64,000 nt of DNA from Sva-07 sp963716095 (GCA_963716095.1 CAVQSV010000005.1:206534-270533), one strand, 5' to 3'. Positions 1 to 9,618 are shown, counted from the stretch's first letter. Notes: a model not told the origin generated them from the letters alone. Numbers and translations are program-made.

Positions 1-2
1 TG

Positions 3-218
3 CGCGAGTTGGGGATCGAGTCGACGCCGCAGCACCCGGAGACCGAGCTGCGCGCCGCCGGCGCCGAGTTCGAGAGCGAATCGGCGCGACGTGACCCGCT
101 TGCCAACCATTGGGTCGTCGACGGCAACCTCGTCACCGGCCAGAACCAGAACGCCGGGCCGATGGTGGCCCGGGAGATGATGCAGATCCTCACGGATCGA
201 GAGGGAGCGACCGCATGA
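3..218 (+). CDS. DJ-1/PfpI family protein, C-terminal part (partial)
   Basis: Open reading frame entering from the left edge; only the last 71 codons are present. The end of the chain, with HWVVDGNLVTGQN followed by NAGPMVAREMMQIL, is the typical last strand and helix of the DJ-1/PfpI glutamine-amidotransferase-like superfamily (type 1 GATase-like hydrolases or glyoxalases). The catalytic cysteine elbow lies outside the window, so the activity cannot be judged. Its TGA overlaps the ATG of the next gene (ATGA), which implies co-transcription and translational coupling. Confidence 0.7.
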   Translation, partial: RELGIESTPQHPETELRAAGAEFESESARRDPLANHWVVDGNLVTGQNQNAGPMVAREMMQILTDREGATA

Positions 219-1051
219 GCGACAACTCGGGCACCCCCCGGTACGGCAGCGTCGATCACGAGTACGGCATGCGATTGGCAACCACGCCGCCCGAGGATGA
301 CGGCCCGGTGTGGATGGTCAACTTGATGAAGTACCGAGACGTCGCGGACTATGCCGACGGTCGCGAGTCGACGATCAGCGGTCGCGAAGCCGACGATCTC
401 TACACGCCACTCGGCCCGCTGGCTGCCGTCGGCGCCGAGCTCGTGTTCGTCGGCGACGTCGAGCAGCAGTTGCTCGGCGATGCCCCGGTCTGGGACCGCG
501 TCGGTGTCGTGAAGTACCCGACCCGGCGTTCGTTCATCGAGATGCAGTCGCGTCCCGACTTCCAGAAGCAGCATGCTCACAAGGACGCCGGCATGGCCGA
601 GACGATCGTGATCGGCTGCCAGCCGATCGACGTGCCGACCGCGCCGGACGGGACCTCACCGGTCGACTGGGCCGACGTACCGCACCCGCCGACCGATGAC
701 GACGGCCCGGCGATGGTGATCCACGTCCTCAAGTACAACGACGCCGCTGCCGCCTCGATCACCCCTGCGGACATGGCGGCGTATCAGCGAGCTGCCGGCG
801 ATGTCGCCATCCCACACGGCGTGCGGATCTCGGGCTGGTTCGCCGCCGAGGGCACGATTCTCGGCGACGGCCGCGCATGGGATCAGGTGCGCTTCAACCT
901 GTTCCCGAGCAAGGCGGCGTTCATGGCCGTGGTGATGGACCCCGCTCGGCTCGAGGCGCAGAAGTCGAGCCGAGAACCGGCGATCGCCGACACCTACACG
1001 ATGATCGTCCGCCCCACGATCGACCACATCGCCGACAGCCTCGTTCCGTAG
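215..1051 (+). CDS. Tandem DUF1330-like (dimeric alpha/beta barrel) protein
   Basis: 278-residue soluble protein made of two similar ferredoxin-like halves. The first runs from about residue 28 (VWMVNLMKYRDVADY) to 130, the second from about 163 (AMVIHVLKYND) to 270. Each half contains a VNLMKY/IHVLKY first strand, a central GxxxFV or GWFAAEG strand, a WDxVxxxxFPSxxAF segment and a terminal helix, as in DUF1330/ABM-type barrels. Such domains usually form dimers; here the pseudo-dimer is within one chain. The start ATG overlaps the stop of the DJ-1-like gene. The substrate is unknown. Confidence 0.6.
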   Translation: MSDNSGTPRYGSVDHEYGMRLATTPPEDDGPVWMVNLMKYRDVADYADGRESTISGREADDLYTPLGPLAAVGAELVFVGDVEQQLLGDAPVWDRVGVVKYPTRRSFIEMQSRPDFQKQHAHKDAGMAETIVIGCQPIDVPTAPDGTSPVDWADVPHPPTDDDGPAMVIHVLKYNDAAAASITPADMAAYQRAAGDVAIPHGVRISGWFAAEGTILGDGRAWDQVRFNLFPSKAAFMAVVMDPARLEAQKSSREPAIADTYTMIVRPTIDHIADSLVP

Positions 1052-1176
1052 CTCGGACGCAGCGCGCCACGCCGACAGCCTCGCCGTAGCCCGGACCGCA
1101 AGCGGTGAGTTTCCGCGCCGACAGCCTCGCTCCGTAGCTCGGACGCGCAAGCGATGAGTTTCCGCGCCGACGGGTG
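1031..1176 (+). repeat. Short degenerate tandem repeat at the 3' end of the DUF1330-like gene
   Basis: The motif GCCGACAGCCTCG followed by CCGTAGC and a GGAC(C)GC segment starts at 1031, 1071 and 1117, with a truncated start at 1166. The spacing is therefore 40, 46 and 49 nt. The first copy encodes the last residues and stop codon of the preceding gene (ADSLVP-stop), so the repeat looks like duplication of the gene's own 3' end into the spacer. Confidence 0.7.
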
Positions 1177-1193
1177 TCGCGAAGACTCATCGC
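1151..1193 (+). terminator. Hairpin before the DUF1697 gene
   Basis: Perfect 9-bp arms GCGATGAGT and ACTCATCGC enclose 25 nt. It lies 100 nt after the preceding stop and 37 nt before the next ATG, with no T tract. It could act as a terminator or simply be the last copy of the local repeat. Confidence 0.4.
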
Positions 1194-1229
1194 CTGGGTG
1201 TGGCGGATGGGTGTGGCAGAGTCGGCGAG

Positions 1230-1766
1230 ATGAACGACGACCGCTACTTCGCGTTCCTGCGGGCGATCAACACCGGGAAACGACGGTTGTCGAACGAGCA
1301 GCTGCTGGCGCCCTTCGAGGCGATGGGGTTCGGCGACGTTGCGGCCTATCAGGCGGCCGGCAACGTCACGTTCCGTTCCGATGCGAAGGTCGACGAACGG
1401 CCGATCGAGTCAGCGCTTGCGACGGCGTACGGCTTCGAGACGCCGGCCTTCGTGCGGTCGACGGCGGAGCTCGCGGCGATCGTTGCTGCCGAGCCGTTCA
1501 CGCCTGAAGCGGTCGCGGCCACTGCGGGCAAGGTTCAGGTCGCGTTCCTTCGGGTGGCGCCGTCCGACGAACAACGTCACGCCGTCGCTGAGCTGGTGCC
1601 CGCCGAGGATCAGGTGCGCCTGATCGGTCGGGAGTGGTACTGGCTGCCGGTGGAGGGGATCAGCGCCTCGAAGCTGCCCGTCGGCCAGATCGAGGGGGTG
1701 CTCGGTGAGATGACCATTCGAACGTTGGGCACCGTGCAACGAATATCGGCCAAGTTCGCCGACTGA
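1230..1766 (+). CDS. DUF1697 family protein
   Basis: 178 residues, the usual length of DUF1697 proteins. The N-terminus YFAFLRAINTGKRRLSNEQL, then FGDVAAYQAAGNVTFRSD, matches the family's AFLRGIN...GNV.F pattern; a second ferredoxin-like half follows with VQVAFLRVAP and the C-terminal IRTLGTVQRISAKF. The function of the family is not established. The ATG at 1230 is chosen because the family motif starts six residues later; the longer in-frame start at 1200 would add an unrelated leader. Transcribed alone or with the next gene, 72 nt downstream. Confidence 0.8.
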   Translation: MNDDRYFAFLRAINTGKRRLSNEQLLAPFEAMGFGDVAAYQAAGNVTFRSDAKVDERPIESALATAYGFETPAFVRSTAELAAIVAAEPFTPEAVAATAGKVQVAFLRVAPSDEQRHAVAELVPAEDQVRLIGREWYWLPVEGISASKLPVGQIEGVLGEMTIRTLGTVQRISAKFAD

Positions 1767-1838
1767 CGCCTCGCGAGACTTCCGTTGTCGCCCGGAACCG
1801 ATTGGCGAACGCTTGCCGACGCCGACGAGGATTCGGCT

Positions 1839-2483
1839 GTGCCATCGATGAGCTCTCTGGCCGCATTCGCCGCGGTGTCGTTCGCGATCATCGTCATCCC
1901 TGGGCCGAGCGTGATGTTCGTCGTGGGCCGTGCCTTGTCGTTGGGGCGCAGAGCAGCGCTCGTCACCGTGGCCGGCAACGCGGCGGGGTTCTACGTGCAG
2001 GTCGTGCTCGTCGCCGTCGGTCTGGGCGCCATCGTCGAGCGATCGGTCGCAGTGTTCACGGCGATCAAACTGATCGGCGCGGCGTACCTCGTGTGGGTCG
2101 GCGTGCAGGCGATCATCCATCGGCGGCGAAATGCCCGAATGGCGGTCGAAGTCGAGGGTGCTGACGTGGTGGCCCATCGGTCGTTGTTCGTCGATGGCTT
2201 CGTGGTCGGCATCGCAAATCCGAAGACGATCGTGTTCTTCGCTGCGATCCTGCCGCAGTTCGTGGAGACCGGCGGTGCGCCGGCCGGTGTGCAGATGTTG
2301 GCGTTGGGTGTCATCTTCGCGGTGATCGCGTTGGCATCCGACAGTGTGTGGGGCCTGGCCGCCGGGAGTGTGCGCGAGTGGTTCGTCGGTTCGCCACGTC
2401 GACTCGAGTTCATCGGTGCGGCCGGGGGACTGGCGATCGTCGGGCTCGGCCTACGGCTCGCGTTCACCCGACGCAGCGATTGA
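1839..2483 (+). CDS. LysE/RhtB family amino-acid exporter
   Basis: 214-residue membrane protein of the LysE family, which exports amino acids and related small molecules across the cytoplasmic membrane. The N-terminal helix carries the hallmark IPGPS motif (about residues 16-20), followed by GRALSLGRRAALVTVAGNAAG and the second repeat with VDGFVVGIANPKTIVFFAAILPQF, all typical of the fold. About six hydrophobic segments are visible. I chose GTG at 1839 because GAGG at 1827-1830 sits 8 nt upstream; ATG at 1848 is an alternative. The exported substrate cannot be read from sequence. Confidence 0.85.
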   Translation: MPSMSSLAAFAAVSFAIIVIPGPSVMFVVGRALSLGRRAALVTVAGNAAGFYVQVVLVAVGLGAIVERSVAVFTAIKLIGAAYLVWVGVQAIIHRRRNARMAVEVEGADVVAHRSLFVDGFVVGIANPKTIVFFAAILPQFVETGGAPAGVQMLALGVIFAVIALASDSVWGLAAGSVREWFVGSPRRLEFIGAAGGLAIVGLGLRLAFTRRSD

Positions 2484-2539
2484 AGCAGTTCGCGTGCCGG
2501 ACCGATGTCGCAGCGTCGCCGATCGATGCGCGGGAGCGA

Positions 2540-3251
2540 ACAGATATTCGACATCACTGTTCCACCGCCGAGGCGTCGCGGTGGCGCCGGCTGGCCAGGC
2601 TGCTCGACACCGTGCCCGGTGTGTACGACGCGCTGGCCGATGGCCGAATCGGTGTCGCTCAGGCGCACGAGCTCGCCCGGGCTCGCTCGAACCCTCGGTG
2701 CGGCGGCGGGCTGCGAACGCCCCTCACGGATCCGGAAGGCGGGCCAACGTCACCGTCAATCTCGTCGTCGACGAACGCACCTACACCGAGAACCTGGTCG
2801 ACCACGGTCTGGCACCGCCATCCGCGCTCGACGGGGTCGTCGATCCAGGTCTCGGGCACCATCGCTGCGAGACCACCGCCGGGGCACCGGTGCACCCCGA
2901 CGACGTGCTCGCCGCAACCATCCACGGCCACATCCGCCGGGTCGTACTCGACGGCGTGGGCGTCGTCACCAACATGGGGCGCCGCCGCCGGTTGTTCACC
3001 GGGGCCGCCCGAGAGGCAGCGCAGCTGTCGGCCCGACGCTGCTCACGGCGTGGCTGCACCGTTCCGGCCGAACTCTGCGACATCGATCACGTCCACGACC
3101 ACGCCAAGGGTGGTCCGACGGCACCCCGATGACCCCGACCGGTCAACCTCCGCCGGTCGCCGGAAGTGCGGGCCGACCACGCCCCGGGTTCATCGACGAT
3201 CCCTTGCCGCTCGATCTCGACGGCTTCGACTCCGACTCCGACCCGCCCTGA
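2540..3251 (+). pseudogene. Decayed DUF222/13E12-type HNH endonuclease
   Basis: Remnant of an actinobacterial DUF222-HNH protein spread over three frames. Near 2579-2700, frame 2 encodes the DUF222 helix (RRLARLLDTVPGVYDALADG and VAQAHELARA). From about 2745 to 3120, frame 1 encodes the middle and the HNH start (TNMGRRRRLFTGAAREAAQL, RGCTVPAELCDIDHVHDHAKG). From about 3118, frame 3 gives the tail (DGTPMTPTGQPP, ending in an acidic run). The segment that normally lies between KGG and RPDG, with the C-terminal HxxxH/N metal half, is absent, so this is a real deletion as well as a frameshift. It cannot encode a working nuclease. Confidence 0.75.
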
Positions 3252-3288
3252 TTGCAGCAGGCGCTCGGGAACTGAGCCCAGTCGGACG

Positions 3289-3465
3289 TCAGCTGGTGTC
3301 CGTCGACGCCCGACGGCGTTGTGCCCGAGCCCTCCGTTCGACGACCTCGCTCACTGCCAGCATCACCGCCGCCGCCACGAGACCCGCAATGATGCCGATC
3401 GTCAGCCAGGCGATCACGCCGACAATGATGACCGCGACCAGCCAGGTCATGTTGCGTTTCGACAC
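3289..3465 (-). CDS. Small single-pass membrane protein
   Basis: 58-residue protein with one long hydrophobic stretch (about residues 6-38, including WLVAVIIVGVIAWLTIGIIA) followed by a basic, arginine-rich tail. The GTG start at 3465 is preceded by GAGAGGAG seven nucleotides upstream, a good ribosome binding site, and this supports expression of so short a gene. I recognise no family. It lies convergent to the HNH remnant and 64 nt downstream of the next minus-strand gene's stop. Confidence 0.5.
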   Translation of the reverse strand: MSKRNMTWLVAVIIVGVIAWLTIGIIAGLVAAAVMLAVSEVVERRARAQRRRASTDTS

Positions 3466-3529
3466 CGTGCGACTCCTCTCGTGTGGGCGAACGGATGATG
3501 TCACGGGCAGCGCACCCCGTCGGGGATGG

Positions 3530-5260
3530 TCAGTTGCCTGGTTCGAGCTCGAACCACGACAGGAAATCGATCACCACAGCGTCATCGGTTGCGGATGCGC
3601 CGTCGCCTGCCAGGACGTCGGCGACCGTTCGGCGCCCGTTGAGCACGTCACCCCAGGCGCCGCGCTCGATGGTCAGGGTCACGTCTGAACCGGCACCATC
3701 GGTTGGGGCAGCGATGCCGTTGCGAACGTGCACGCCGGCCGCCCCGTCCGGGAACTCGACGCGCAGGTGCCGTTCGGTGTCACCGCACCGGTTCGGGTCC
3801 AGCATCACCCGCAGGATGTGGACCAACTCCGTTGCATCGGCGGTGGCGATCTGCTCCCGGGAGAAGCGGTGGCGACGGAAACGTGACGTGTCGAGCTCGC
3901 CGTCGAGTTCTCGGGCTCGGGTGAGGCACCAGTTGCGGACGTTCGCCGCCGTGGTCCGCCGGCCGATCGTGCGCAGCACTGAGGCGAGCCGTTGGCGATC
4001 GCCGAGATCGCTGGGCTCAGCGTCGGCTGGCTCGACCCTGACGAGCCAGGTCGCCAACTCGAGCGCCCAACGAAGGTCGTCATCGGCCAGTGCGACATCG
4101 ACCTGACGTCGCACCTCGTCAGCGCCGCCGAACCCGTCGATCAACCGCTCGGCCCGTTCGACGGGTGGGACCGGGAACAGTTGGGCGGTGTCGCCGTCGA
4201 ACCAACCCCGCAGCCCGGTGTGGATCTGACGGACGTGGTGTTCGACGAGCCCGTACAACTGCGACTGGAAGTACGACTCGGCGTAGGTGGCAGGGAGCTG
4301 GACGAACTCGGTCAGTTCGCCGTGGGTGAGGCCCTTGTTGACGCCCCGCACGGTCTGGTCCCACATGAACTGGATCGCATCGCGGCTGCGCGTCAGCTCG
4401 GCGTGGATGCGCTCGTCGCCGCTGATCGGGGGCCCGTGCGCTCCGACGAGATGTGTCGCGCCGAGGCCGATCATGTGGTCGAGACCGGTGAGCAGGACCC
4501 GAGGGTCTCGGTACTCCTCGCCCCGGATCGCGAAGACGTTGAACAACGCCGGCCAGGCGAGGTTGTTCACGCACACACCGAGCTCGGGGAACCAGATCGT
4601 GATCGAGTCGGTCGCGTCCGACTCGGCCGGCGTCAGCTCGACGGTCAGTCCCGCAAGCGAGATCGTGACCGGCTCGTCGAAGGTGTCGGTCGGCGGAAGG
4701 AACCCCTCGGTGAAGGGTGCATTCTCGGGGATCCGGAAGGCCGGCCCGAGACCGGCACTGACCAACGCGTCGGGCCCGTCGGGTGGCAGGGCGATCCCGA
4801 ACTGGGCGATCAGGCCGTACTGCGAGACCGGTCCGACCTCTCCCGCTTGTCGGCTGCGGTTGGCCATCACGCCCGAATGCGACCAGATCGGCAGGTGCGC
4901 CGGCGCGCCGGCATCGACGAGCGCCTGGGTGCCGCCGACGTAGTGGAAGTGGCTGTAGATCACACCGACAACCGGAGCGTCGGTGTGCTCGCGCACCTGT
5001 GCCAACGACCACGCCATCTCCTCGTTGGAGTCGCCGGTGTCGATCACGACGAGCCCCTCGGGGCCCTCGACGAACGTCTGGTTCGACAGCCCGTTGCCAA
5101 CCGCACACCACACGTTGTCGGTGACCGCGTGGAGCCGGCGTTCGAAGCGGCCCCGGTGCTCGATCATCTCGGATCGGGCGACGCCGCCGTTGTCGGCGGT
5201 GCCGACGCGGCCGTCGTCCGGGTCGAAACTGGCAGGAATCACGTGTGATCGAGGAGGCAT
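3530..5260 (-). CDS. Alkylsulfatase-like metallo-beta-lactamase-fold hydrolase with atypical metal site
   Basis: 576 residues with the architecture of SdsA1/BDS1 alkylsulfatases: N-terminal metallo-beta-lactamase fold (VEGPEGLVVIDTGDSNEEM), an alkylsulfatase dimerisation region (FNVFAIRGEEYRDP, then a helical block) and a C-terminal SCP2-like domain (about residues 450-576). Family enzymes cleave alkyl sulfate esters with two zinc ions. Here the zinc loop reads HFHYVGG (His104, His106), lacking the Asp-His pair of the usual HxHxDHxGG. The region where SdsA1 has its bridging glutamate reads VNNLAWPALFN. A later histidine survives (LVGAHGPP). Activity is therefore uncertain. It is divergent from the SDR gene, with 62 nt between starts. 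Confidence 0.7.
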   Translation of the reverse strand: MPPRSHVIPASFDPDDGRVGTADNGGVARSEMIEHRGRFERRLHAVTDNVWCAVGNGLSNQTFVEGPEGLVVIDTGDSNEEMAWSLAQVREHTDAPVVGVIYSHFHYVGGTQALVDAGAPAHLPIWSHSGVMANRSRQAGEVGPVSQYGLIAQFGIALPPDGPDALVSAGLGPAFRIPENAPFTEGFLPPTDTFDEPVTISLAGLTVELTPAESDATDSITIWFPELGVCVNNLAWPALFNVFAIRGEEYRDPRVLLTGLDHMIGLGATHLVGAHGPPISGDERIHAELTRSRDAIQFMWDQTVRGVNKGLTHGELTEFVQLPATYAESYFQSQLYGLVEHHVRQIHTGLRGWFDGDTAQLFPVPPVERAERLIDGFGGADEVRRQVDVALADDDLRWALELATWLVRVEPADAEPSDLGDRQRLASVLRTIGRRTTAANVRNWCLTRARELDGELDTSRFRRHRFSREQIATADATELVHILRVMLDPNRCGDTERHLRVEFPDGAAGVHVRNGIAAPTDGAGSDVTLTIERGAWGDVLNGRRTVADVLAGDGASATDDAVVIDFLSWFELEPGN

Positions 5261-5322
5261 TGGGCGATCATCGCAGACGGTCTGCGTCGGGTTGGTCGTC
5301 GGAGCGCCGGTACCGTCCGTGC

Positions 5323-6339
5323 ATGACCACCGTGCAGCAACCTGTCACCTCCGGCTTCGGTCGAGACACCGTTCCGTCGGAGGTGCTCGCCGGCATCGAC
5401 CTGACGGGCTCTGTCGCCCTGGTCACCGGCGGGTACTCCGGGCTCGGACTGGAAACCACGCGGGCCTTGGCAGCGGCTGGTGCGGTCGTCGTGGTCCCGG
5501 CCCGTCGCCCCGACCACGCCCGCAGGGTGCTCGCCGACGTCGGCCAGGTGGTCGACGGTGACGTCGCAGCGGCGCTTGTCGGAGCGGCACCCGGCCAGAT
5601 CGTCGTCGACGAACTCGACCTCGGCGACCTCGCAAGCGTCGAGTCGTTCGCAAGCCGGGTGCTCGGTACCGGGGTGTCGCTCGACATCGTGATCGACAAT
5701 GCAGCGATCATGGCGTGCCCGGAGACGAGGATCGGCCCCGGCTGGGAGGCCCAGTTCGCCACCAACCACCTGGGCCACTTCGCGCTGGTCAATCGGCTGT
5801 GGCCGGCGATCGCAGCGGACGGCGGTGGCCGGGTCGTGTCGGTGTCGTCGACCGGCCACAAGCTGTCGCCGATCCGCTGGGACGATCCGCAGTTCGAGAC
5901 CGGCTACGACAAGTGGGTCGCCTACGGTCAGGCGAAGACCGCCAACGCCCTGTTCGCAGTACATCTCGACGCGCTCGGCGAAGCGCAGGGTGTCCGCGCC
6001 TTCGCTGTGCACCCCGGTGGCATCATGACCGAGCTGCAGCGTCACCTCCCGCAGGAGGAGATGATCAACATGGGCTGGGTCGACGCCGACGGGAACGTCA
6101 ACGAGCTCTTCAAGTCGCCTGAGCAGGGCGCCGCGACCTCGGTGTGGGCGGCCACGTCGCCGCAGCTCGACGGGATGGGCGGCGTGTACTGCGAGGACTG
6201 CGACATCTCGGCGCCGACCGATGTCGACAGCCCGTTCGCCCGCTACCTCGGCGTCGACGCTCATGCGATCGACCCCGACGAGGCGACCCGCCTCTGGACG
6301 CTCTCGGCCGAGCTCACCGGCGTCGACGCATTCGCCTGA
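5323..6339 (+). CDS. Short-chain dehydrogenase/reductase (retinol-dehydrogenase-like)
   Basis: 338 residues. The Rossmann cofactor motif TGGYSGLG is at about residues 35-42, NNAAIMA is the NNAG-equivalent, and YGQAK (about Tyr204/Lys208) is the catalytic YxxxK. The sequence VYCEDCDIS near the C-terminus and the long C-terminal tail match the oxidoreductase/retinol dehydrogenase-like SDR group often found in actinobacteria. The substrate is unknown. It ends 8 nt before a strong hairpin shared with the convergent SDR gene. Confidence 0.8.
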   Translation: MTTVQQPVTSGFGRDTVPSEVLAGIDLTGSVALVTGGYSGLGLETTRALAAAGAVVVVPARRPDHARRVLADVGQVVDGDVAAALVGAAPGQIVVDELDLGDLASVESFASRVLGTGVSLDIVIDNAAIMACPETRIGPGWEAQFATNHLGHFALVNRLWPAIAADGGGRVVSVSSTGHKLSPIRWDDPQFETGYDKWVAYGQAKTANALFAVHLDALGEAQGVRAFAVHPGGIMTELQRHLPQEEMINMGWVDADGNVNELFKSPEQGAATSVWAATSPQLDGMGGVYCEDCDISAPTDVDSPFARYLGVDAHAIDPDEATRLWTLSAELTGVDAFA

Positions 6340-6347
6340 CCGTGCGA

Positions 6348-6380
6348 TGGGACAACACGGGTCTGACCCGTGTTGTCCCA
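6348..6380. terminator. Perfect 16-bp palindrome, bidirectional terminator, GTC-T-GAC family
   Basis: Arms TGGGACAACACGGGTC (6348-6363) and GACCCGTGTTGTCCCA (6365-6380) are exact reverse complements around a single T. The position between two convergent genes, 8 nt after one stop and 7 nt before the other, suits a bidirectional terminator. The left half recurs inside the biotin carboxylase gene at 48166-48186, so this is also a member of a dispersed palindrome family. Confidence 0.75.
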
Positions 6381-6387
6381 CTGGCTG

Positions 6388-7215
<828 letters not shown>

Positions 7216-7225
7216 GCTGGGGAGT

Positions 7226-8362
7226 ATGGCCGACAGCAATCACGTCCTGGAGATCCGTCGTTCGTCGATCGGGGAAGCCGAAGTGCTCACCGAGCCCGTC
7301 GCCGAACTCGCCGACGGCCAGATCCGTCTCCGAATCGACCGGTTCGCGGTGACGGCGAACAACGTCAGCTATGCCGGCGCCGGCGACATGCTCGGCTACT
7401 GGGACTTCTTCCCGTCGAGCGATCCGACCACCTGGGGTCGCGTGCCTGCAGTCGGCTACGCCGAGATCGTCGAGTCGCGCAACGCCGACCTGGCTGTCGG
7501 TGGCCGATACCACGGTTGGTTCCCGATGGCCGAGTACGTCACGTTCACCGCCACAGCGACGCGCGACGGGTTCCGCGACGACGGCGATCACCGCCAGGCC
7601 CACGCCCCGATCTACCGGTCCTACACACGCACCGATGCCGATCCGATGCACGACGATGCCCCGGACGGCGAAGACCGGTCCGCGCTGCTGCGGGTGCTGT
7701 TCCTGACCGGATACCTCGCCGATGAGTTCTTCGCCGACTCGGGTGGTGCCACCGACGACGGTGCCGCACCGTTCTTCGGAGCCCAGCAGGTGATCGTGCT
7801 GTCTGCGTCGTCGAAGACGGCGATCGGCTTCAGCCAGCGAGCAGCCAAGCGCGACGGATGGTCGGTCGTCGGGCTCACGTCAGCGGGCAACGCCGACTTC
7901 GTTCGGTCGCTCGGGATCTACGACACCGTGGTCACCTACGACCAGATCGACGATGCCGAGCACGGCATCCCGCTGCTCGACAGCGTGGTCATCGACATGG
8001 CCGGCAACCCGAACGTCCTCGCGTCGGTGCACCAGCACCTCGGCGACCGCGTGAAGCACTCGATGATGATCGGCAGGAGCCATCACGACGCCGTGCCCAC
8101 CTCGTCGACGGGCGAACTGCCCGGAGCAGCACCGCAGTTCTTCTTCGCGCCGACCGCCCTCGATCGCCTCGTCGAGAACTGGGGTGCAGCGGAGTACCGC
8201 AGGCGCACGGCCGAGGCCACCCACGAGTTCGTCGACGCGAGCCGGGCGTGGATGTCGCTCGACGAGCGGCGTGGCCCCGACGGACCTGCGTCGGCGTGGG
8301 CCTCGATCTACGGCGGCGAGGTCGCCCCCGACGTCGGCGTCGTCGCGTCCTTCCATCCGTGA
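7226..8362 (+). CDS. DUF2855 family protein
   Basis: 378 residues. The sequence follows DUF2855, a family distantly like medium-chain dehydrogenases: N-terminal RIDRFAVTANNVSYAGAGD, then LGYWDFFPS and WGRVPAVGYAEIVES, a cofactor-like SASSKTAIGFSQ segment, and a long C-terminal domain. It lacks a clear GxGxxG dinucleotide motif and the zinc ligands of alcohol dehydrogenases. The biochemical role is not known. The start at 7226 lies just after GGGGAG. The stop overlaps the next start (GTGA), indicating coupling to the methyltransferase gene. Confidence 0.8.
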   Translation: MADSNHVLEIRRSSIGEAEVLTEPVAELADGQIRLRIDRFAVTANNVSYAGAGDMLGYWDFFPSSDPTTWGRVPAVGYAEIVESRNADLAVGGRYHGWFPMAEYVTFTATATRDGFRDDGDHRQAHAPIYRSYTRTDADPMHDDAPDGEDRSALLRVLFLTGYLADEFFADSGGATDDGAAPFFGAQQVIVLSASSKTAIGFSQRAAKRDGWSVVGLTSAGNADFVRSLGIYDTVVTYDQIDDAEHGIPLLDSVVIDMAGNPNVLASVHQHLGDRVKHSMMIGRSHHDAVPTSSTGELPGAAPQFFFAPTALDRLVENWGAAEYRRRTAEATHEFVDASRAWMSLDERRGPDGPASAWASIYGGEVAPDVGVVASFHP

Positions 8363-9618
8363 CCCGTCACCCGCTGCATCAACGTCTGTTGCGCATGCCC
8401 CGCCCGGGCGACAAGCGCATGGCAGTCCGCGTGACCCCCGACGCGCTCCGCCACATCCGGTCCGGGCATCCCTGGGTGTTCGAGGAGTCGGTCACCTCGA
8501 TCAGCCACGAGGCGACCGCGGGCGATCTCGCCGTGATCTTCGACAACGATCGAAAGTTCGTTGCGTTGGCGTTGTACGACCCCGACTCGCCGATCCAGTT
8601 CCGAATCCTCCACGTCGGCAAGCCGACACCGATCGACGACGACTGGTGGCACACGACGATCCGCACCGCCCTCGACGTCCGCGTTGCGTTCACGTCCGAC
8701 CCGGACGCGGCACACCTCGCATACCGCATCCTCAACGGCGAGAACGACGGTGTGTCCGGTCTCGTCGTCGACCGCTACGCCGACGTGCTCGTCGTCAAGC
8801 TCTACTCCGCGGTCTGGTTCCCGCACCTCGTGACGGTCGTCAAGGCGTTGCTCGACACCACCGGCTGCTCGGGCGTGGTGCTGCGTCTGGCACGAAATCT
8901 GCAGAAGCGCGAGACCTTCGGTCTGCAGGACGGCGACGTGATCGCCGGCCGTGTTCCCGACGGTCCGGTGCGGTTCCTGGAGGCCGGATTGCACTTCGAC
9001 GCCGACGTCCGTGCCGGCCAGAAGACCGGCCACTTCCTCGATCAGCGAGCCAACCGCATCCGCATCGGCGAGATGGCGGCCGGGCGTGACGTGCTCGACG
9101 TCTTCGCGTCCACTGGCGGGTTCAGCGTGCACGCCGCCGCCGGGGGAGCGAGGTCGGTGCACGCCGTCGACCTGTCGGCACCGACGCTCGCTGCGGCGGA
9201 ACACAACATGGCGCTCAACAACGAACTCGACGCCGTCAGGGCGTGTTCGTTCACCACCGAGGTCGGCGACGCCTTCGAGGTGATGGTCAGTCTTGCCCGC
9301 GCCGGCACCACCTACGACCTGGTGGTCGTCGACCCGCCGTCGTTCGCGCAGCGGCAGGCAAACGTCGAGGGTGCGCTCCGTGCCTACACCCGTCTGACCC
9401 ACCTGGCGCTGCGTCTGGTTCGTCCCGGCGGCACGCTGATGCAGGCGTCGTGCTCGAGCAGGGTCGGCGCCGAGCAGTTCTTCGACACCGTGCTCGATGC
9501 CGCTGAGGCTGCAGGGCGACCACTCACCCCGATCGAGCGCACGGGCCACGACGTCGACCATCCGGTTGCATTCCGTGAGGGCGCCTACTTGAAGGCGGGT
9601 TTCTGGCGGGTGCGGTGA
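8359..9618 (+). CDS. Class I SAM-dependent rRNA methyltransferase, RlmI-like
   Basis: 419 residues: an N-terminal PUA-like RNA-binding domain (about residues 20-95, with SGHPWVFEESV), a middle domain and a C-terminal Rossmann methyltransferase. The SAM site is VLDVFASTGGFSVHAAAGGA, the catalytic loop is VVDPPSFA, and a CSS motif (QASCSS) follows, all as in RlmI/RlmK 23S rRNA cytosine-5 methyltransferases. The GTG start overlapping the DUF2855 stop is preferred; ATG at 8395 is an alternative and would leave the PUA domain intact. Confidence 0.85.
   Translation: MTRHPLHQRLLRMPRPGDKRMAVRVTPDALRHIRSGHPWVFEESVTSISHEATAGDLAVIFDNDRKFVALALYDPDSPIQFRILHVGKPTPIDDDWWHTTIRTALDVRVAFTSDPDAAHLAYRILNGENDGVSGLVVDRYADVLVVKLYSAVWFPHLVTVVKALLDTTGCSGVVLRLARNLQKRETFGLQDGDVIAGRVPDGPVRFLEAGLHFDADVRAGQKTGHFLDQRANRIRIGEMAAGRDVLDVFASTGGFSVHAAAGGARSVHAVDLSAPTLAAAEHNMALNNELDAVRACSFTTEVGDAFEVMVSLARAGTTYDLVVVDPPSFAQRQANVEGALRAYTRLTHLALRLVRPGGTLMQASCSSRVGAEQFFDTVLDAAEAAGRPLTPIERTGHDVDHPVAFREGAYLKAGFWRVR

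Noticed and set aside
3992..5248. 418-codon plus-strand frame opposite the alkylsulfatase-like gene
   Set aside because: Shadow frame of the opposite coding strand; no ribosome binding site or domain.
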